Origin: Bryum argenteum
Lineage: Eukaryota; Streptophyta; Bryopsida; Bryales; Bryaceae
Reading direction: 5' to 3'
Assembly (NCBI GenBank): GCA_037043015.1
Contig: CM073323.1
Location: 13,079,758 to 13,143,757, forward strand
Length of the DNA stretch: 64,000 bases
Shown: one piece after another, positions 1 to 12,800 of the stretch
How the letters are laid out: the number at the start of each line of letters is the position of its first letter
Numbering within the stretch: the first letter of the stretch is position 1
The notes under the pieces: generated by a model
The model's database searches: none
The model's input: only the letters and a program-made list of their open reading frames with translations
Told to the model about the DNA's origin: nothing
Position numbers and translations under genes: made by a program

Positions 1-1047
1 GAAGGCGCGGAGAAAGAACAAAGAGAACACAAAAAGAGAGAAGGCGCAAAGACTGAGAGAAAACAAATGTAGAAAAAGTTGAACAATGTCTCCGCACGAA
101 AAGGCACGTAAATACTCACGATTTTAGAACAACGTGCACGATTTGTACCATCCTACCCTTCATCTTTTTTAGCACTTTTCATCCACTTGAAAAATAAAAA
201 ATGATTCTTCGGTGATAAGCCGATAATTGATCACCCAACTTCTTTCAAAAGTAAATAATAAGTGACTTGAGGGCCACCGGGATGGTGGGAGGAAGGGTAA
301 GCAAAAGTTAAAATAAATGGAAATCTTCATGATCCATCTATTAGGTTAAGATAGTGGGTACTTCATTTGTTGGTTTTAGGTTTTGATTACATAATAGTGT
401 TCACATGTATTGAGATGACAAAGCACTACTAGTGTTTTTTCATCTCAACATCTCAACAAAATATATAAAATAAGGTAAATGCACTTTTTTTTTTTTTTGC
501 TCATCTCCAACAGGATCTAAAATATTCCTTTCTTTTAATATAATTTAACTTAAAGTACTCAAAGAACATTGGTTTTGTGAAAAGTGCTATTTAAGGTGTA
601 AAATTGCATATGAACAAAATAATTATTGTAGATTCTTAAGTTTCAATCAAATACAACTATATTGAGAATGCTTCACTTAGTATATGATTCATATGACGGC
701 CCAAGGCCCCACAGATTCCAAACAACAATTTCAAATTTTTTTTTCTGCATCTCTTCATAAACTCTAAGAGAAAAAATAACATTTTTTAATTCTTAAACCC
801 TTCAAATAGTGATGAAGAGATGACATATATACCAAATTGGAATATTCTCATGGAACTCGGCTTGCCAAGATTCATATACACATGGTGAATATATGAGAAG
901 TAAGCTACCGTAAAAAATCACTTTTTAAGTCCCTATTTTCAATATAATAATATAAACAGTAATAGCCTTATAGTGAAGTGTAGTCCACACACTCGGAAAA
1001 TAGCTTTTGTGTGATCGTACGGTTTTCACTGTGACAATCTATATAAC
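1..1047. other. AT-rich intergenic sequence
   Basis: No convincing coding signal on either strand. The stretch is AT-rich with homopolymer runs (a T-run near 487-499). It lies beyond the 3' side of the minus-strand gene that ends at 1769. I see no RNA gene or mobile-element ends. Confidence 0.6.
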
Positions 1048-1768
1048 TAAATCTTGAAAATTTCATGATTCCAAGTGGTTGCATTTCTACATATTTATGC
1101 AAATTGCAAAATAAGTTTTCAAGGTTACCTCCTAATGAGTTTGCCAAACTAAAATTCCCATTGATGTTGATAGTTCATATTTCAACACTAAATCACTATG
1201 TATGGCACATTCACTATAAAGGATTTTAATGTCAATGTAAACAGTTTCACTTTTAGGTTCTAGCCATGAATATCTATTTGCATTGAAATGAATGATTAGA
1301 AAAAAACTACAATCACGCACAAAACAGTTCCTTAAATCAAAGAATGGAAGCGTGGATATTCAGAAACTAGTGCAAATTCCGAATGCGCAACGCCCCTGAC
1401 ATGTGTCAAGATTCAATATCCAACAGATCTCACTCACAATTGTGTCCAACTTCATCGTAACTTTTTATTGATATAATGATCAGCGAAAGTTACGGGACAC
1501 ATTTCTGCATAAATTTCAACTAAGAGCCCAAGATTTTGAAACCCTTTCTTAAAACTTTCAACACTGTTCTACAACATCTTACATAAACGGTCTACCGAAG
1601 AGTCCAGATCAAACGATCGATATATTACTAGCTTGTGGAGCTCCAAATGATGTAGCCGTTCTCTGTGACCGAAACTAGCGTTCATGCAACAACAAAATGT
1701 CGAATGCCATGCAATATTTATCTGTATGAAAGGCGATCCCCCTCCGTCCCATTTCAAGCATGCAAACT

Positions 1769-2758
1769 TCAATAGACCTGCTCCTCGTGAAGCGCTCTCT
1801 CGCACAGAAGCGACTTCTCAAGTTCCTGCCTGCTGATGCTCATACCGCCACCAGGACAGTGCCACGAATTACTATGAACAAGATACAAAAGAAAGTCAGC
1901 TCGAATTGGCAAGAAGGCATTCCGCTCTATCTGTACTACAAGTGCCCCAGTCTTGGCGCCGAATACATACGTCGTGTGCTCGTCCAACGGATAGAGTACG
2001 TTTTCTGGCGACTTAAAGACAACCTGGTGGGCATTTCTGAACGCATGGCATTCTCCCTGCAAAAATATACCACTCGGCAGTCTTCCGTGCAGCAGAAATA
2101 CGTAGTGATGCATATCATCCAGTGGCGCGTATGAGATTGGCGGAGTACAAGGAATTCGAGGGCCTTGACTGAAAACTTCTCGATGACCGAATGAGACCAG
2201 CTTACCCACTCCGAGGTTGTGGGTTTGCCTGAAAACAACACCCGGTGGATCAAGGCCAGCGACAGAAATCTCTCGAATCACCCAGTCGTCACAAGGACTG
2301 GAACTCCAAGCGCTCGTGACTGTGGAGTAGTACTCCATCACTGTTGCTCCAGTGTCACATTGGCCAACCATGGTGAAGTTGTAATCTCGACGAAGAGGGT
2401 TTGAACTAACAAACGAAATCTGAGCAGGTTCCTCACGTACAACCACGTCGGTAACTGTAGTGGTATACCCTCCACGCGGGAACAGTTGGACACGTACGAG
2501 AGATGGAAATCGTGAGATAGACGGCGCACGAAATGTAGCTTCGATGTCCTTGGTGAAGGGGTTCCACGCGACAACTTGAGCCCGATGTTGGCCACCAACT
2601 TCCGTGATGTTCACGAAAAAGAAGAGATCGCCGGCAGATGCTACGAGGTTCCCTATGTCATCAGGATAGTGACTCTCGACGTCGGTAATCCAGTTGTTGG
2701 CATCGAAGAGTCTGACTCTGGTAGAATGAGAAGAAGCTAATGCAAATCGGAGCGCCAT
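1769..2758 (-). CDS. Conserved hypothetical protein, probable beta-propeller (copy 1)
   Basis: An uninterrupted 329-residue ORF starting MALRFALASS and ending HEEQVY. I do not recognise a named family. The composition (many short hydrophobic strands, aromatic and Gly turns, phrases such as VVAWNPFTKDI and THNLGVGKLVSFG) resembles the propeller half of plant F-box/kelch or F-box-associated proteins, but there is no N-terminal F-box, signal peptide or membrane segment. A strong paralogue lies upstream at 4041-5015. The two proteins align end to end, except that the C-termini differ after the stretch SxxRQELE. Being open over 990 bp and matched by a paralogue with conserved reading frame makes it a real gene. 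An upstream exon with an F-box cannot be excluded. The propeller assignment is inference. Confidence 0.72.
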   Translation of the reverse strand: MALRFALASSHSTRVRLFDANNWITDVESHYPDDIGNLVASAGDLFFFVNITEVGGQHRAQVVAWNPFTKDIEATFRAPSISRFPSLVRVQLFPRGGYTTTVTDVVVREEPAQISFVSSNPLRRDYNFTMVGQCDTGATVMEYYSTVTSAWSSSPCDDWVIREISVAGLDPPGVVFRQTHNLGVGKLVSFGHREVFSQGPRIPCTPPISYAPLDDMHHYVFLLHGRLPSGIFLQGECHAFRNAHQVVFKSPENVLYPLDEHTTYVFGAKTGALVVQIERNAFLPIRADFLLYLVHSNSWHCPGGGMSISRQELEKSLLCERALHEEQVY

Positions 2759-4040
2759 TGCGAGTTACTCGAATCACTTTCTATCCGAAGTTGGAAAGTT
2801 GAGAGTAGCAGAAATACACAAGCCCGAACGGAGCCGTAACTTGATCTGGAAGGAGCCGCAACGTAGAAATTTGAATTTCAATACACTACCGCAAGCGAGA
2901 TGATCACGTCACAATCAAGGAGAGTCGCATTGAGGATAGCCCTCGGTTGAAGGTGCCAGTTGTATGCGCATTGGGCAGGACACGCAAGGGCTCGTCGCAC
3001 CTCGAGGTAATGAAGGTTAATTTAGTGTTTAACAAATTTGTGATCAAATTAAAAAAAACAATATCCCCTAGACCATGAAAATTTTCTACCCCATGAAATT
3101 TTTTTACTAGGTTTAAACCCTTCAGATAGAATAAATGGGGTAAAACTAGATTTGTTTAGTACACAAATTTGACTAGTTCCTAATGGTACAGAAGAAGTAT
3201 AATTTGTTTTGTTTAGCACAAGATTTTGACTAGTTTTGATACCTCTATGGTTTCCACGATCACAGTCATTAACTAATTCACTTTAATTGAACCTTGAAAA
3301 TTTCATGATTCCAAATTGTTGCATTTCTACGTATTTATACAAATTACAAAATCAATTTTCAAGGTCACCTCCTAATGAGTTTGTCAATCTGAAATTCTCA
3401 TTAATGATGATAGTTCATAGTTCAACAATCAAGCACTAAATAAGACACATCAACTAGAGGATTTTGATGTCAATTTGAGTAGTTCCAATTTTAAGTGTAA
3501 GACCAAGAAAATCTACTTCCAACAAGTTGAATGATTAGGAAATAACTACAAACACTCACAAAACAGTTCATTAATTCAAGGAATGGAAGCGTGGATATTC
3601 AAAAACTAGATTCCGATTCCGCAACATGTCAGATTGAATATCCAACAGATCTCACTCAGAATTGTTTCCAACTTCATCGTAACTTCGTCGTAACTTTTTA
3701 TTGATAGAATGATCAGAGTAAGTTACAGGACACATTTCTGCATATAATTCAACTAAGGTCCCAAGATTTGAAAACCTTTTCTTAAAACTTTCAACACTGT
3801 TCTACAACATTTTACATAAACGGTCTACCGTAGTGTCCAGATCAAATCATCGTACTCTAACTAGCTTGCTGAGCTCCGAGTGATGTAACATTCTCAGTGA
3901 CCGAAAGTGGAGTTCATGTAACAACAAAATGAATGCCATGCAAAATCTGAATGCATGTTGATCCTCCTCTGTCCCATTTCAAGCATTCAAACTTCAATAG
4001 AGTTGCTCCTCGATAATTGCTCCTGTAGGATCCCCCTTCC

Positions 4041-5015
4041 CTATGCACTCTGGCACAGAAGCGACTCCTCAAGTTCCTGCCTGCCGATGCTCATATCGCC
4101 ATCAAGAGCGTGCAACGAATGACCATGAACAAGATACAAGACAGATTCAGCTGGAGTCGGGAAGCGGGTATTCCAGATCCGCTGTATCTGTACTACAAGT
4201 GCCCCAGTCTTGGCACCGAATACATACGTCATGTGATCGTCCAACCCATCAAGTTCGGTGTCTGCCGACGTAAAAACAACCTGGTGGGCATTTCTGAACG
4301 CATGGCGTTCTCCCTGCAAAAATAAACCACTCGGCAGTCTTCCGTGCAGCAGAAATACGTAGTGATGCAGATCATCCAGTGGCGCGTATGCGATCGGCGG
4401 AGTACAAGGAATTGGAGGGCCTTGACTGAAAACTTCTCGAGGACCGAAAGAGACCAGCTTACCCACTCCGAGGTTGTGGGTTTGCCTGAAAACAACACCC
4501 GGTGGATCAAGGCCAGCGACAGAAATCTCTCGAATCACCCAGTCGTCACAAGGACTGGAACTCCAAGCGCTCGTGACTGTGGAGTAGTACTCCATCACTG
4601 TAGCTCCAGTGTCACATTGGCCAACCATGGTGAAGATGTAACCTCCAGGAGGAGGATTTGAACTAACAAACGAAATCTGAGCAGGTTTTTCACTGACAAC
4701 CACGTCGGTAACTGTAGTGGTGTATCCTCCACGCGGGAACAGTTGGACGCGTACGAGAGATGGAAATCGTGAGATATTCGGCGCAAGAAATGTAGCTTTG
4801 ATGTCCTTGGTGAAGGGGTTCCACGCGACGACTTCAGCCCGATGTTGGCCACCAACTTCCGTGATGTCCACGAAAAAGAAGAGATTGGCAGCAGATGCTA
4901 CGAGGTTCCCTATGTCATCAGGATAGTGACTCTCGACGTCGGTAATCCAGTTGTTGGCATCGAAGAGTCTGACTCTGGTGGATTGAGAAGAAGCCAATGC
5001 GAATTGGAGCGCCAT
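4041..5015 (-). CDS. Conserved hypothetical protein, probable beta-propeller (copy 2)
   Basis: A 324-residue single-exon ORF, MALQFALASS to LLCQSA, paralogous over its whole length to the ORF at 1769-2758. Most differences are conservative single residues (for example SAGDLFFFVN versus SAANLFFFVD). The C-terminal 50 residues are the most diverged, and this copy lacks the last few residues of copy 1. Both reading frames are intact, which suggests that both copies are, or recently were, functional. The family is not recognised; a beta-propeller fold without an F-box is inferred from composition only. The two genes point the same way inside a tandem duplication, so unequal crossing-over is the simplest origin. 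Confidence 0.72.
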   Translation of the reverse strand: MALQFALASSQSTRVRLFDANNWITDVESHYPDDIGNLVASAANLFFFVDITEVGGQHRAEVVAWNPFTKDIKATFLAPNISRFPSLVRVQLFPRGGYTTTVTDVVVSEKPAQISFVSSNPPPGGYIFTMVGQCDTGATVMEYYSTVTSAWSSSPCDDWVIREISVAGLDPPGVVFRQTHNLGVGKLVSFGPREVFSQGPPIPCTPPIAYAPLDDLHHYVFLLHGRLPSGLFLQGERHAFRNAHQVVFTSADTELDGLDDHMTYVFGAKTGALVVQIQRIWNTRFPTPAESVLYLVHGHSLHALDGDMSIGRQELEESLLCQSA

Positions 5016-5207
5016 CGCGAATTACTCGAATCACTTTGGATCCGAAAACTAACCGCTGATCGCCCAGTTGAGAAATTGAGAGCAGCAGAATTGCAGAGCG
5101 CAGCACACGCTTGAAGAGAGGCGCAACGAGGAAATTTGAATTTCGAAAACACAGCCGACGCCGAGATGATCAAGTTACAGTTAAGGAGAGTCGCGTTGAG
5201 GATCGCC

Positions 5208-7300
5208 CCAAGGGAGTCTTATTGTTTGTAGACAGTGAGGGTGGGTTTGGACTTTGGAGTCTTAACACTTGAAATATGAGATGACCGATGATGAACTGAT
5301 TCTAAATTGATTCTATTTTGAGTATAAAGTATTTTGTCTTTTGTACACGTGGAACTTTAGAAATTTATGAAATAAGGGAAAATGACATTGAAATGATTGT
5401 GTTAAAATTTGTCTTAATCCTCAATTTCTTCAAAACATTTGGCACTCTTATCCAAAAATGGTATGCCTCAAGTTCTTGAACTGCCGTTAAGAACCTACAT
5501 AATTTGAAAGTCACATTATGAAATATGAGTGATATTGTATAAACGAGAGTAGTAATTCATAAGTAGTGTGATATTATATGGAATATACCTATGCTTATGC
5601 ATACAGTCAAATGTTAGTTCTAGTGTGACAAAATAGTCGTGAGGAGTAGCGTCATTTTACTGGAATTGGAGTTATTACTTCTTGGTTATATATCATCGTG
5701 AAACATCATCTTAGTAGTTTGTAGAACAATATGGCCTCATACCATTGTAGAACATTGTCTTAGTAACTCGTAGAACAGTATGGCGTCGTGTACTTTTAAA
5801 CTTAACGTAATCCTTGATGACTTTCTTAATATTGAAAGGCCCAAGGGGTTTGGAGAAAAACTTAGTTGCGTTATAGGATATGCATTACATACCTCTTTCA
5901 AGTTTTGCTCAAAAAATAACACAAAGATTAGAATACTTAAATTAGAGCGATACAATCAAATTTCTTAAGATAGTAACGATAAGTTCACAATGAGTTGAGA
6001 GAGAGTAAAATTTCAAAAAATCGATGGAAAATACACAATTTTTATTATTAGTAGTTGGAAATTGGTATGATTGGCTAAAATAAAATATTGTATAATGATA
6101 TCAAGAGAGGTTGTACATAACCCAAGAGAAACACTATTAGTTTCTCAAAATAGTAAGTTTCTCAATATCAAGAAAACCTTGACGTGTTTGTGTTTGTAGG
6201 CTTATTGTGAACAATTTATGAATTTAAACAAGGTTCTCTAAATTGGATGTGGTTCACAAGTCGCAACCCCCAAAAATTTGGAAAGTAGAAAATAATCTTT
6301 TAAATAATCTTTTTTAGTGTGCTACAACTCATGTAAATTCAGGATCGACAATAAAATGATTGATTGGGCTCTTAAAGGTTAAAATAATCCAACCACCCTA
6401 AACTTGTCATGTTTACAAAATGCAACCATTCCTACGGAATTGCCCATGGTGATAACTTTGTTTGCCTTGTTTGTTACCCATTTTTAATTCAAACACCACA
6501 AAAGATATAATTATAAATCTAAGTTTTCCTTATACAATTTTATTTAACTTACACTTTGTAACATTTCCTATACTTAAGGTGACCTTAGTCGCCTTTTTAG
6601 TGAAAGCTCTTATCGGCTACCTCTTAGGTTAGAAGAATTGAACACCAATCAAAACAATTGTGTCAAGAACGTACGTAGTCATTCATAATGTTGAGATCTC
6701 ATGGTTACGAGAGCATAAAGAATATGTTGTATTTGTTTGAGGAATCTTTCACATACATATGAATTCTCTTTACTTTTGAACTAGTTAGAATATTTAGACA
6801 ATGGGTATTTACAAGTACTTACACTAGTAGAAAATGGTGTCCAAAACGTTGTCCGTAATTATGTGTCCAGAAGTACATAGCACCACTTTTGTCTTTTTAC
6901 AACTTCGTATTCTCAAATGGATCAACACGAGTACCAATGTCGGAAATTTTTATTTGTATAGTAAACCAATCTACACTAATATTGAATCAGTAAAGTTTGA
7001 TGAAAATTGAAAATTGTAATAATGAATAGAAGGAAAAAAGTTATAGGAGGGAAAAAAACAAATCTGTATAATTCTATCTAGACATGTAATAACAAACAAA
7101 TTTTGAACACTATTCTTTAGTGGTGTCACAGACAATAGAATTAAAATACGTATAAACCTACCCAGAAGTACATACCCAAAATTTGAAAATACATGAATAT
7201 TCTATTACTTCGATAACCTTGGTTATCAAACTATGAGACCAAATTTTAAATACTGTAAAGAGAAGATTCTTGTACTCTGGCTGATAAAGTGCCCTAAAAC
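5208..7300. other. AT-rich intergenic region
   Basis: About 2.1 kb with no supportable gene; the few open frames are short and have no splice partners. It contains a small imperfect direct repeat of about 31 bp, period 49 (about 5710-5740 and 5759-5789, both with the pattern CTTAGTA...GTAGAACA.TATGGC). No transposon termini were seen. Confidence 0.6.
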
Positions 7301-7360
7301 TATGGGGCTTAGAAAGCCCTATTCACACCGCGCACGGCCATTTCCCGGAACTCCTTCGTA

Positions 7361-7369
7361 AAACCCTAA
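7361..7369 (+). promoter_or_regulatory. Telo-box (AAACCCTAA) upstream of the small two-exon gene
   Basis: The sequence reads AAACCCTAA about 680 bp before the ATG at 8042, at the edge where AT-rich DNA gives way to a GC/CT-rich leader (about 7310-7600). Telo-boxes near transcription starts are common in plant genes for ribosomal, mitochondrial and cell-growth proteins. Whether this one works is inference. The leader probably contains an intron ending at the acceptor TTTGCAG near 8030. Confidence 0.4.
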
Positions 7370-8041
7370 GTCGCAGAACCCCAGGAATACATTCATCGCA
7401 TGCGATCGCTTTAATCCTTCCAGATTCCGCACGATTTCTCGCTCGCGCTCCCCCGATCTACACCTCTGCAGCTCCGCCTGGCCATTCTCGTCTCATCGAG
7501 CTCCTCCGCGTCCAATTTGGTGCCCTCTCTCCTCCTCTCTCCCCCTTTGCATTCCTCGCTTTCCTGCACAGTCTCTGGTACCTCGCTTGGGAAGTGCAAA
7601 CAGCTCTTACTGCCAATTTCTGTTTGTCTGATAGGTTTTTAATGGCCGGAACATTTAGGTGACCCGGTTTGCAAAGTTTCACAGCGCTTTCTAATTTTTA
7701 TGAAGCTTTCCAGAATTTGAAGGACTCTTTCCTCTGCATCTGTGAATGGCCGTGCTTCATAGATTGCGAAGCTTCATAAGGCTGTATTTTAGTTCGAAGC
7801 TTGTCAGGATTTTGAAGGAATCTTACTTCTGATGTATGGTGATGCTTGCTAGTGCATGACCATTTCTTCACTTTAAGCTGGGAATGCTTGCTTGTTTTGA
7901 GGAATCTGAATGGTCATGTATCTGCATGCGCTTCCGTAGAAAGCGGCGCAGTTTGAGTAGAGTAAGCGTATCAAAATTTTGCGAGATTTTGATCCTGTTT
8001 GAAGCTTATTGTGGAGTGTGACAATTTGCAGGCTAATAACA

Positions 8042-8644
8042 ATGTCGGGAGCTTTTTTTCGTGAGCTTGGACGCCGACCACGTCTAAATCAATTCACGCG
8101 CACTGTAACGACAGTGGTAAGCATCGGTTGCTGCTGGGATTTTTATATAGTTTTTTTTGTTTTTTGGAACGCTGCGATTCTTTCTTTTCTTGATCCACAT
8201 GCTTAAACGGGTGTTTGCGTTGGCCAGGCTCAAGATGCGGGGGTTCAGAAGAAAGGAAAGGGAGGGTTGATAGGAGCAACAGCGGTTCTCGCAGGAGCAG
8301 GGATCGTAGGAGGCTCATACTACGCAATGACCAGGGAGCCGCAACCAAGAGTACTGCCGCCTATGAATACGCCTGTGAATTTGCCTGTGAATCCGCCTGT
8401 GAATCCATTGCCAGCAGCTTCTGCTCCCGGACCTGCACTTCCCGTGCCCCCCTCCCCCCTCGCTCCCCCTGCCGTCTCCGCTCGTGATGAGTTGCTGCAG
8501 AGGGTGGAGAATCTGAAAGCTGAGCTTCAGGAGCTTCGGAAGCAGAAACGTGACAAGCTCGTGGATATGCAGAAGAAAGCTATCAAGGACGAGATTCGTA
8601 CCATTGAAACGGGCGTTGCTGCTCTTGACAAGAAGAAGTTCTGA
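8042..8644 (+). CDS. Small membrane-anchored coiled-coil protein (unknown, possibly mitochondrial)
   Basis: Two coding exons, 8042-8116 and 8228-8644, joined in phase 0 (donor GTG|GTAAGC, acceptor GGCCAG|GCT) to give 163 residues. The N-terminus (MSGAFFRELGRRPRLNQFTR) is basic and free of acidic clusters, like a mitochondrial presequence. A Gly/Ala-rich hydrophobic segment at about 39-60 could span a membrane. A Pro-rich linker follows, with PVN-LPVN-PPVN repeats at about 74-86, and then a charged coiled coil at about 110-158 ending DKKKF. I do not recognise the family. The layout (presequence, one membrane segment, Pro linker, coiled coil) would fit a small inner-membrane or contact-site protein, but that is inference. 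The upstream leader is likely spliced. The 3' UTR probably runs to about 8860. Confidence 0.72.
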
Positions 8645-8860
8645 GCACATCGATTGGCCCATGCCTATCACAGAATTGAATGTACATTTTGTAGAACCTG
8701 AACGTAGGGATTCCCCCTCCATTGTAATTCTTCTTGAACCCATCCTCTTTCCCATGATCATCATATACAGTATGTGCTTCTGCAATCTTAGTCTTCGGAG
8801 CCTTGAAGCCTGTGGTTACAGCAGCGTTATGCTCTTGTTCTGGTTGGATTGAGCAACAAG

Positions 8861-9867
8861 CGGTTCATGGTACACACTTCGTTTCGTAGTTCATGTAGTG
8901 TTAGTAGAATTAGAAATAACAACTGCAATGTTCATTTTGGGTGAAGTGTATTGAAATCAACGCCTGCGAAGTGAGTTGACTCGCCTGACCATGTCACGCC
9001 GGACTTGAAGATGATGTTGTAATCTGGACTTTGTGATCCAGGGTATAACAAGCATGACTGCCAATTCTCTGGAGTGCAGAACCTTTTCTCTGTATTTCAA
9101 TTTTCAATCTCATTCGCATGCTTAGTACATACTCCTTCACAGATGGCTTCTATGCAGGAGTGCTTACGAAGTATGTAAAGCTCAGATGACTTGTGCGCTT
9201 AGTCTCCAAACGCGCTCGAAGGATGCTCATGGAGTCAACCCATGGATTTTCGAGAGACTCACGTTTTTGAATCAAGAGCATCAAACACTGCAATTGACTT
9301 ACTGGACCCATGGTTCCGATCATCAACGATCGGTTCAGTGTTGATTGTCTCTGAATACCTTATATAAAAATTGAGTAAATGGCAGTACTTCAAAATGACC
9401 CTTTCCAGCCTTCACGGCTTCACTTGAGAAGCTAATTATGCAGTTGGAAACACAATGACTCATGCCAGACCATTACCAAGTGAACACGTTCACCAATACA
9501 AGCATTATCATGTGAACACAAACACCCATGACAGCCCAATATCAAGTGAACTCACTCAAATTAAGTCTTATGCAATACGACTGTTGAATCTAGTGTAAGA
9601 AGCTACAATCAAAAGTCTAATGTACGAAGCTACAATTATTGTCTCCAGTGTGAACTTCAGAACCTATGTGCTTTCACACTTACATAAATCCTCTCAACTA
9701 CTAAGTCAATCAACAAAATCGTAATCATGTTTGCATCCAATTTCAAATGTCCAACAAACTCTCATAGTTTGAGATAAACTTCTTGGAACCATTTTTCAAA
9801 GGTCTAGCGCCACTTGTGTAGAGTTTGTGGGCAATTTTGATTGGTCTTGGAACAAGTTTTTTTTGTA
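8861..9867. other. Intergenic region between convergent genes
   Basis: About 1 kb between the plus-strand small gene and the 3' end of the minus-strand phosphofructokinase gene. Several loosely repeated phrases (CAAGTGAACAC, GAAGCTACAAT) occur around 9470-9640, but there is no coding frame with splice support. It probably holds the two 3' UTRs. Confidence 0.55.
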
Positions 9868-12800
9868 CTAGTGGCGTTGGATAGGGCAATGAGGATCATG
9901 GCATGAACCACCAGAGGAGGCAGCCGGTTTCGGATTAGCCATGGGGCACCCAGCCGGTTTCGAGTTTCCCATGGGGCACCCCGGCTCATGGTTGGTAGCA
10001 CCATGGCTATGACCATAGGACGGAGTCTGCGGACTAGCAGGCCTATCAGCCCCGCATCGTTGCGGTCCCGGTTTCTGACTATGATGGTCGCTACCACACG
10101 AGCTAGAGCCATAGCTCCCCGTGGAGGGCGAGGTCGTATTATGGCCGTGCGATGGGTTTGTAGCCGGCAATCGCAGGTTGAGGCTCTTTGAGCTTTTCCG
10201 CTCCGGAGGCGGATGCGGCGCTGCTCCCACGCCTTTCTTCCCCTCGCCCGGCTTCCAGCCCCCGCCCACACCGCTGCCGCCCGCCTTCGAGTCGCACGTG
10301 GGAGTCATAAACTCCGGTTGCCCCGTGGATGTCACACATCGCTGGTACATGTTGCTTCGAGGATCCACTAAACGGGGCTTTTTTATCACTTCCGGGATCG
10401 GGAGGAAGCAGTAGTGTGTGTTTACTACGCCTACTGTTATGTTGGTGTACCCCGCAAATGCCCCATGCACCTGAACATACATCCAACCAAGAAAGAAAAA
10501 GAGTGAGTTAGTAGTTTCAACATGGGCAAGGGCATGATATGGGTACCACTAAGACGAGTCCCATTATGTGTGACCTATGTGTATATGTACCAGAACCTTT
10601 TATTTTAACCCCATGTATACAACTATAGCCATGCCACCTATAATACCATCTAGTTAGAATAATTTTTCAATATTGTTTTTTTACCAAAAATAGTAGTTTA
10701 AAAAAACACACTATTTTTGGAGGGGTACCCATATCATGCCGTGACCCACATGCATTGCTTGCATCATGGGTTTGTATCATGGTGGGCATATCGGATGCTT
10801 TATATAGATGAGGGTCATCTCTTGCTTACCGCATTTTGGCCGAGGATGCTGCAGAAAATGTGGTCAGAGGAGTTACAAGCGCGAGCTCGGATCATGTATG
10901 TGGGATCTATGTATTTCACGTCCACTGTAAATTTCAGCGCTCCAAAGTGCGACTTTACCTGAAAAACCATTCCAGTTGATTGGTGGGTAGTTTCTTTAAT
11001 ATGAAAAAAAATCAAATTTTTACCTTTTTTTTCACATGGTTATTTATATCCGAAGTATCTTGTAAACTTGTATTATTGTCCAAGATAAACTTTAATTTAT
11101 AGAAAAAAAATTAAACCGTTGATTTACAAACATGGAAGGTCATTGGGTTTGTGAAACATGACATTGAGCCAAATAACCTTGTCATAGAAGAACTTTCCAA
11201 CGTCTCCTAAAATAGGATTTCCAGAAGCATCCGTTCCTCCCACCCCTTCCATCATGTCCTGCAAATTTTTTGCAATTCAAAAATACATCAGATTATGGTT
11301 CTTAGAAGAAGAGAAACTCCAACCTATTTAGACGCAGGCGTGAATAGAGTGTTTGTAGGACCTACTATGATTTTTACTTATGTTGAGGTTTCATGATTTA
11401 AATGTACAATTGCAAGTTAGGGATACACTGCCTGGCACTCACTTGGCCAGCCCCTTCCGCAATCACCACAACACAAATTCCATTTCTCTTCAATCGTCCA
11501 TGCATAAAATCCAATACCCCAAATTCTCCTTCCAATTCAAATGGAACCTACAATATATACACACACATTTAAAGTTACTTTTGAACACTATAGCACTTTC
11601 AATAGTATCACCATCGTAAAATAGAAAATTGATATCTAAGCCTTATAGATCCTCAATATCCAAAATGGGATTTGAGATTTCCCCTAGGGAACAAAATTCA
11701 GCCAACTTTGACCGTTATAATCTCACAAATGAAGAGAAGTTAACCGTTTAAATCTAGCATGCCAGTGTTATAATCTCACAAATGGAGAAGAATTAATGGT
11801 TTAAATCTAGCATGGTGGTAGTATGTCAAGTTAAATTTTAGATACTACAATTGAATATTCTTAATAATGTCTAGAATGAGTTTTTTTATCTTGAAGTAAA
11901 AGGGGATCATTATTTGTAATTTAGGCAATTTTGCACCATGGATCTTAGAAAATCTTAAACAGTTTTTGAGAGGGCAAATGTTGGATTGAATATACCTCTG
12001 GGATTAACACAGCATCTACTTGACCGCTTGCAATTGTTGCATACATTGTGATATATCCACTTTGTCGTCCCATCAATTTTACAATTCCAACTCCATTAAA
12101 AGCACTGCTTGCCTAAAATCAGTTTGCAAAACCTCAGTAAAGATCTCACTATCACTTATACTACCAAAAAAGTGTGATGATAGACCGAAGAAAAAAATTT
12201 AGGAAAATTAGTATACCAAAAATTTAGTGTAACCCATTGTCCATTACCTCCACATAAGCTGCATTAATGGCTCGTTGGGCCTCTTCAACTGCCGTGTCAA
12301 AACCAAATGTCTTATCCAAGATTTGAATGTCATTGTCGATGGTTTTTGGAATTCCTACCACTACAAGTTTTGACTTTCTTTTCTCAACCTAACTTATGAG
12401 ATCAAAAAAAGTGTTGGTTAGTAATGTCATCTTTGCTATAAAAAGGGTGTTTAGAAAGTGATAGAATTTTGGCTATTCCAACTTTTACTCTAAGATCATA
12501 CATTACTGATGTATTTATATTAGCAAAGTGTGTACATGTTGGTAAATAGCATTTGCACCCGCATGTGATCCGTTTCCTCCAATGACAAAAAACATATTCA
12601 CCTTCCATTCCTGAAATCAAATTCAATATTGCCTTGTGAAATAGTGACATAAATTTATACCAAGTTCTATCATAGCATGGTTTAGATTGGTATAATATAA
12701 CTTATGAATGTCGAACAAACACAAAACTTTTGGTCCATACCTCAAGTTTGCTCACAATGTCTTCTAGTGGAGGACAACCACGAGAAACTCCTAAGAAGCT

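Larger units (their letters stand above)
1048..5207. repeat. Direct tandem duplication of a ~1.9-kb gene unit (two copies)
   Basis: Copy 1 covers about 1048-2947 and copy 2 about 3292-5207, both in the same orientation. The similarity includes the coding region, the 3' flank (for example the stretch beginning GAAAATTTCATGATTCCAA, near 1056 and 3296) and the 5' flank (GAGATGATCA near 2899 and 5162). The coding parts are more alike than the flanks, which carry many substitutions and small indels, as expected for an old duplication under coding constraint. The AT-rich piece between them, about 2950-3290, has no counterpart and holds no gene I can see. Confidence 0.85.

Noticed and set aside
5780..5968. 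62-codon plus frame overlapping a 72-codon minus frame
   Set aside because: A short antisense pair in AT-rich DNA without any supporting signal.
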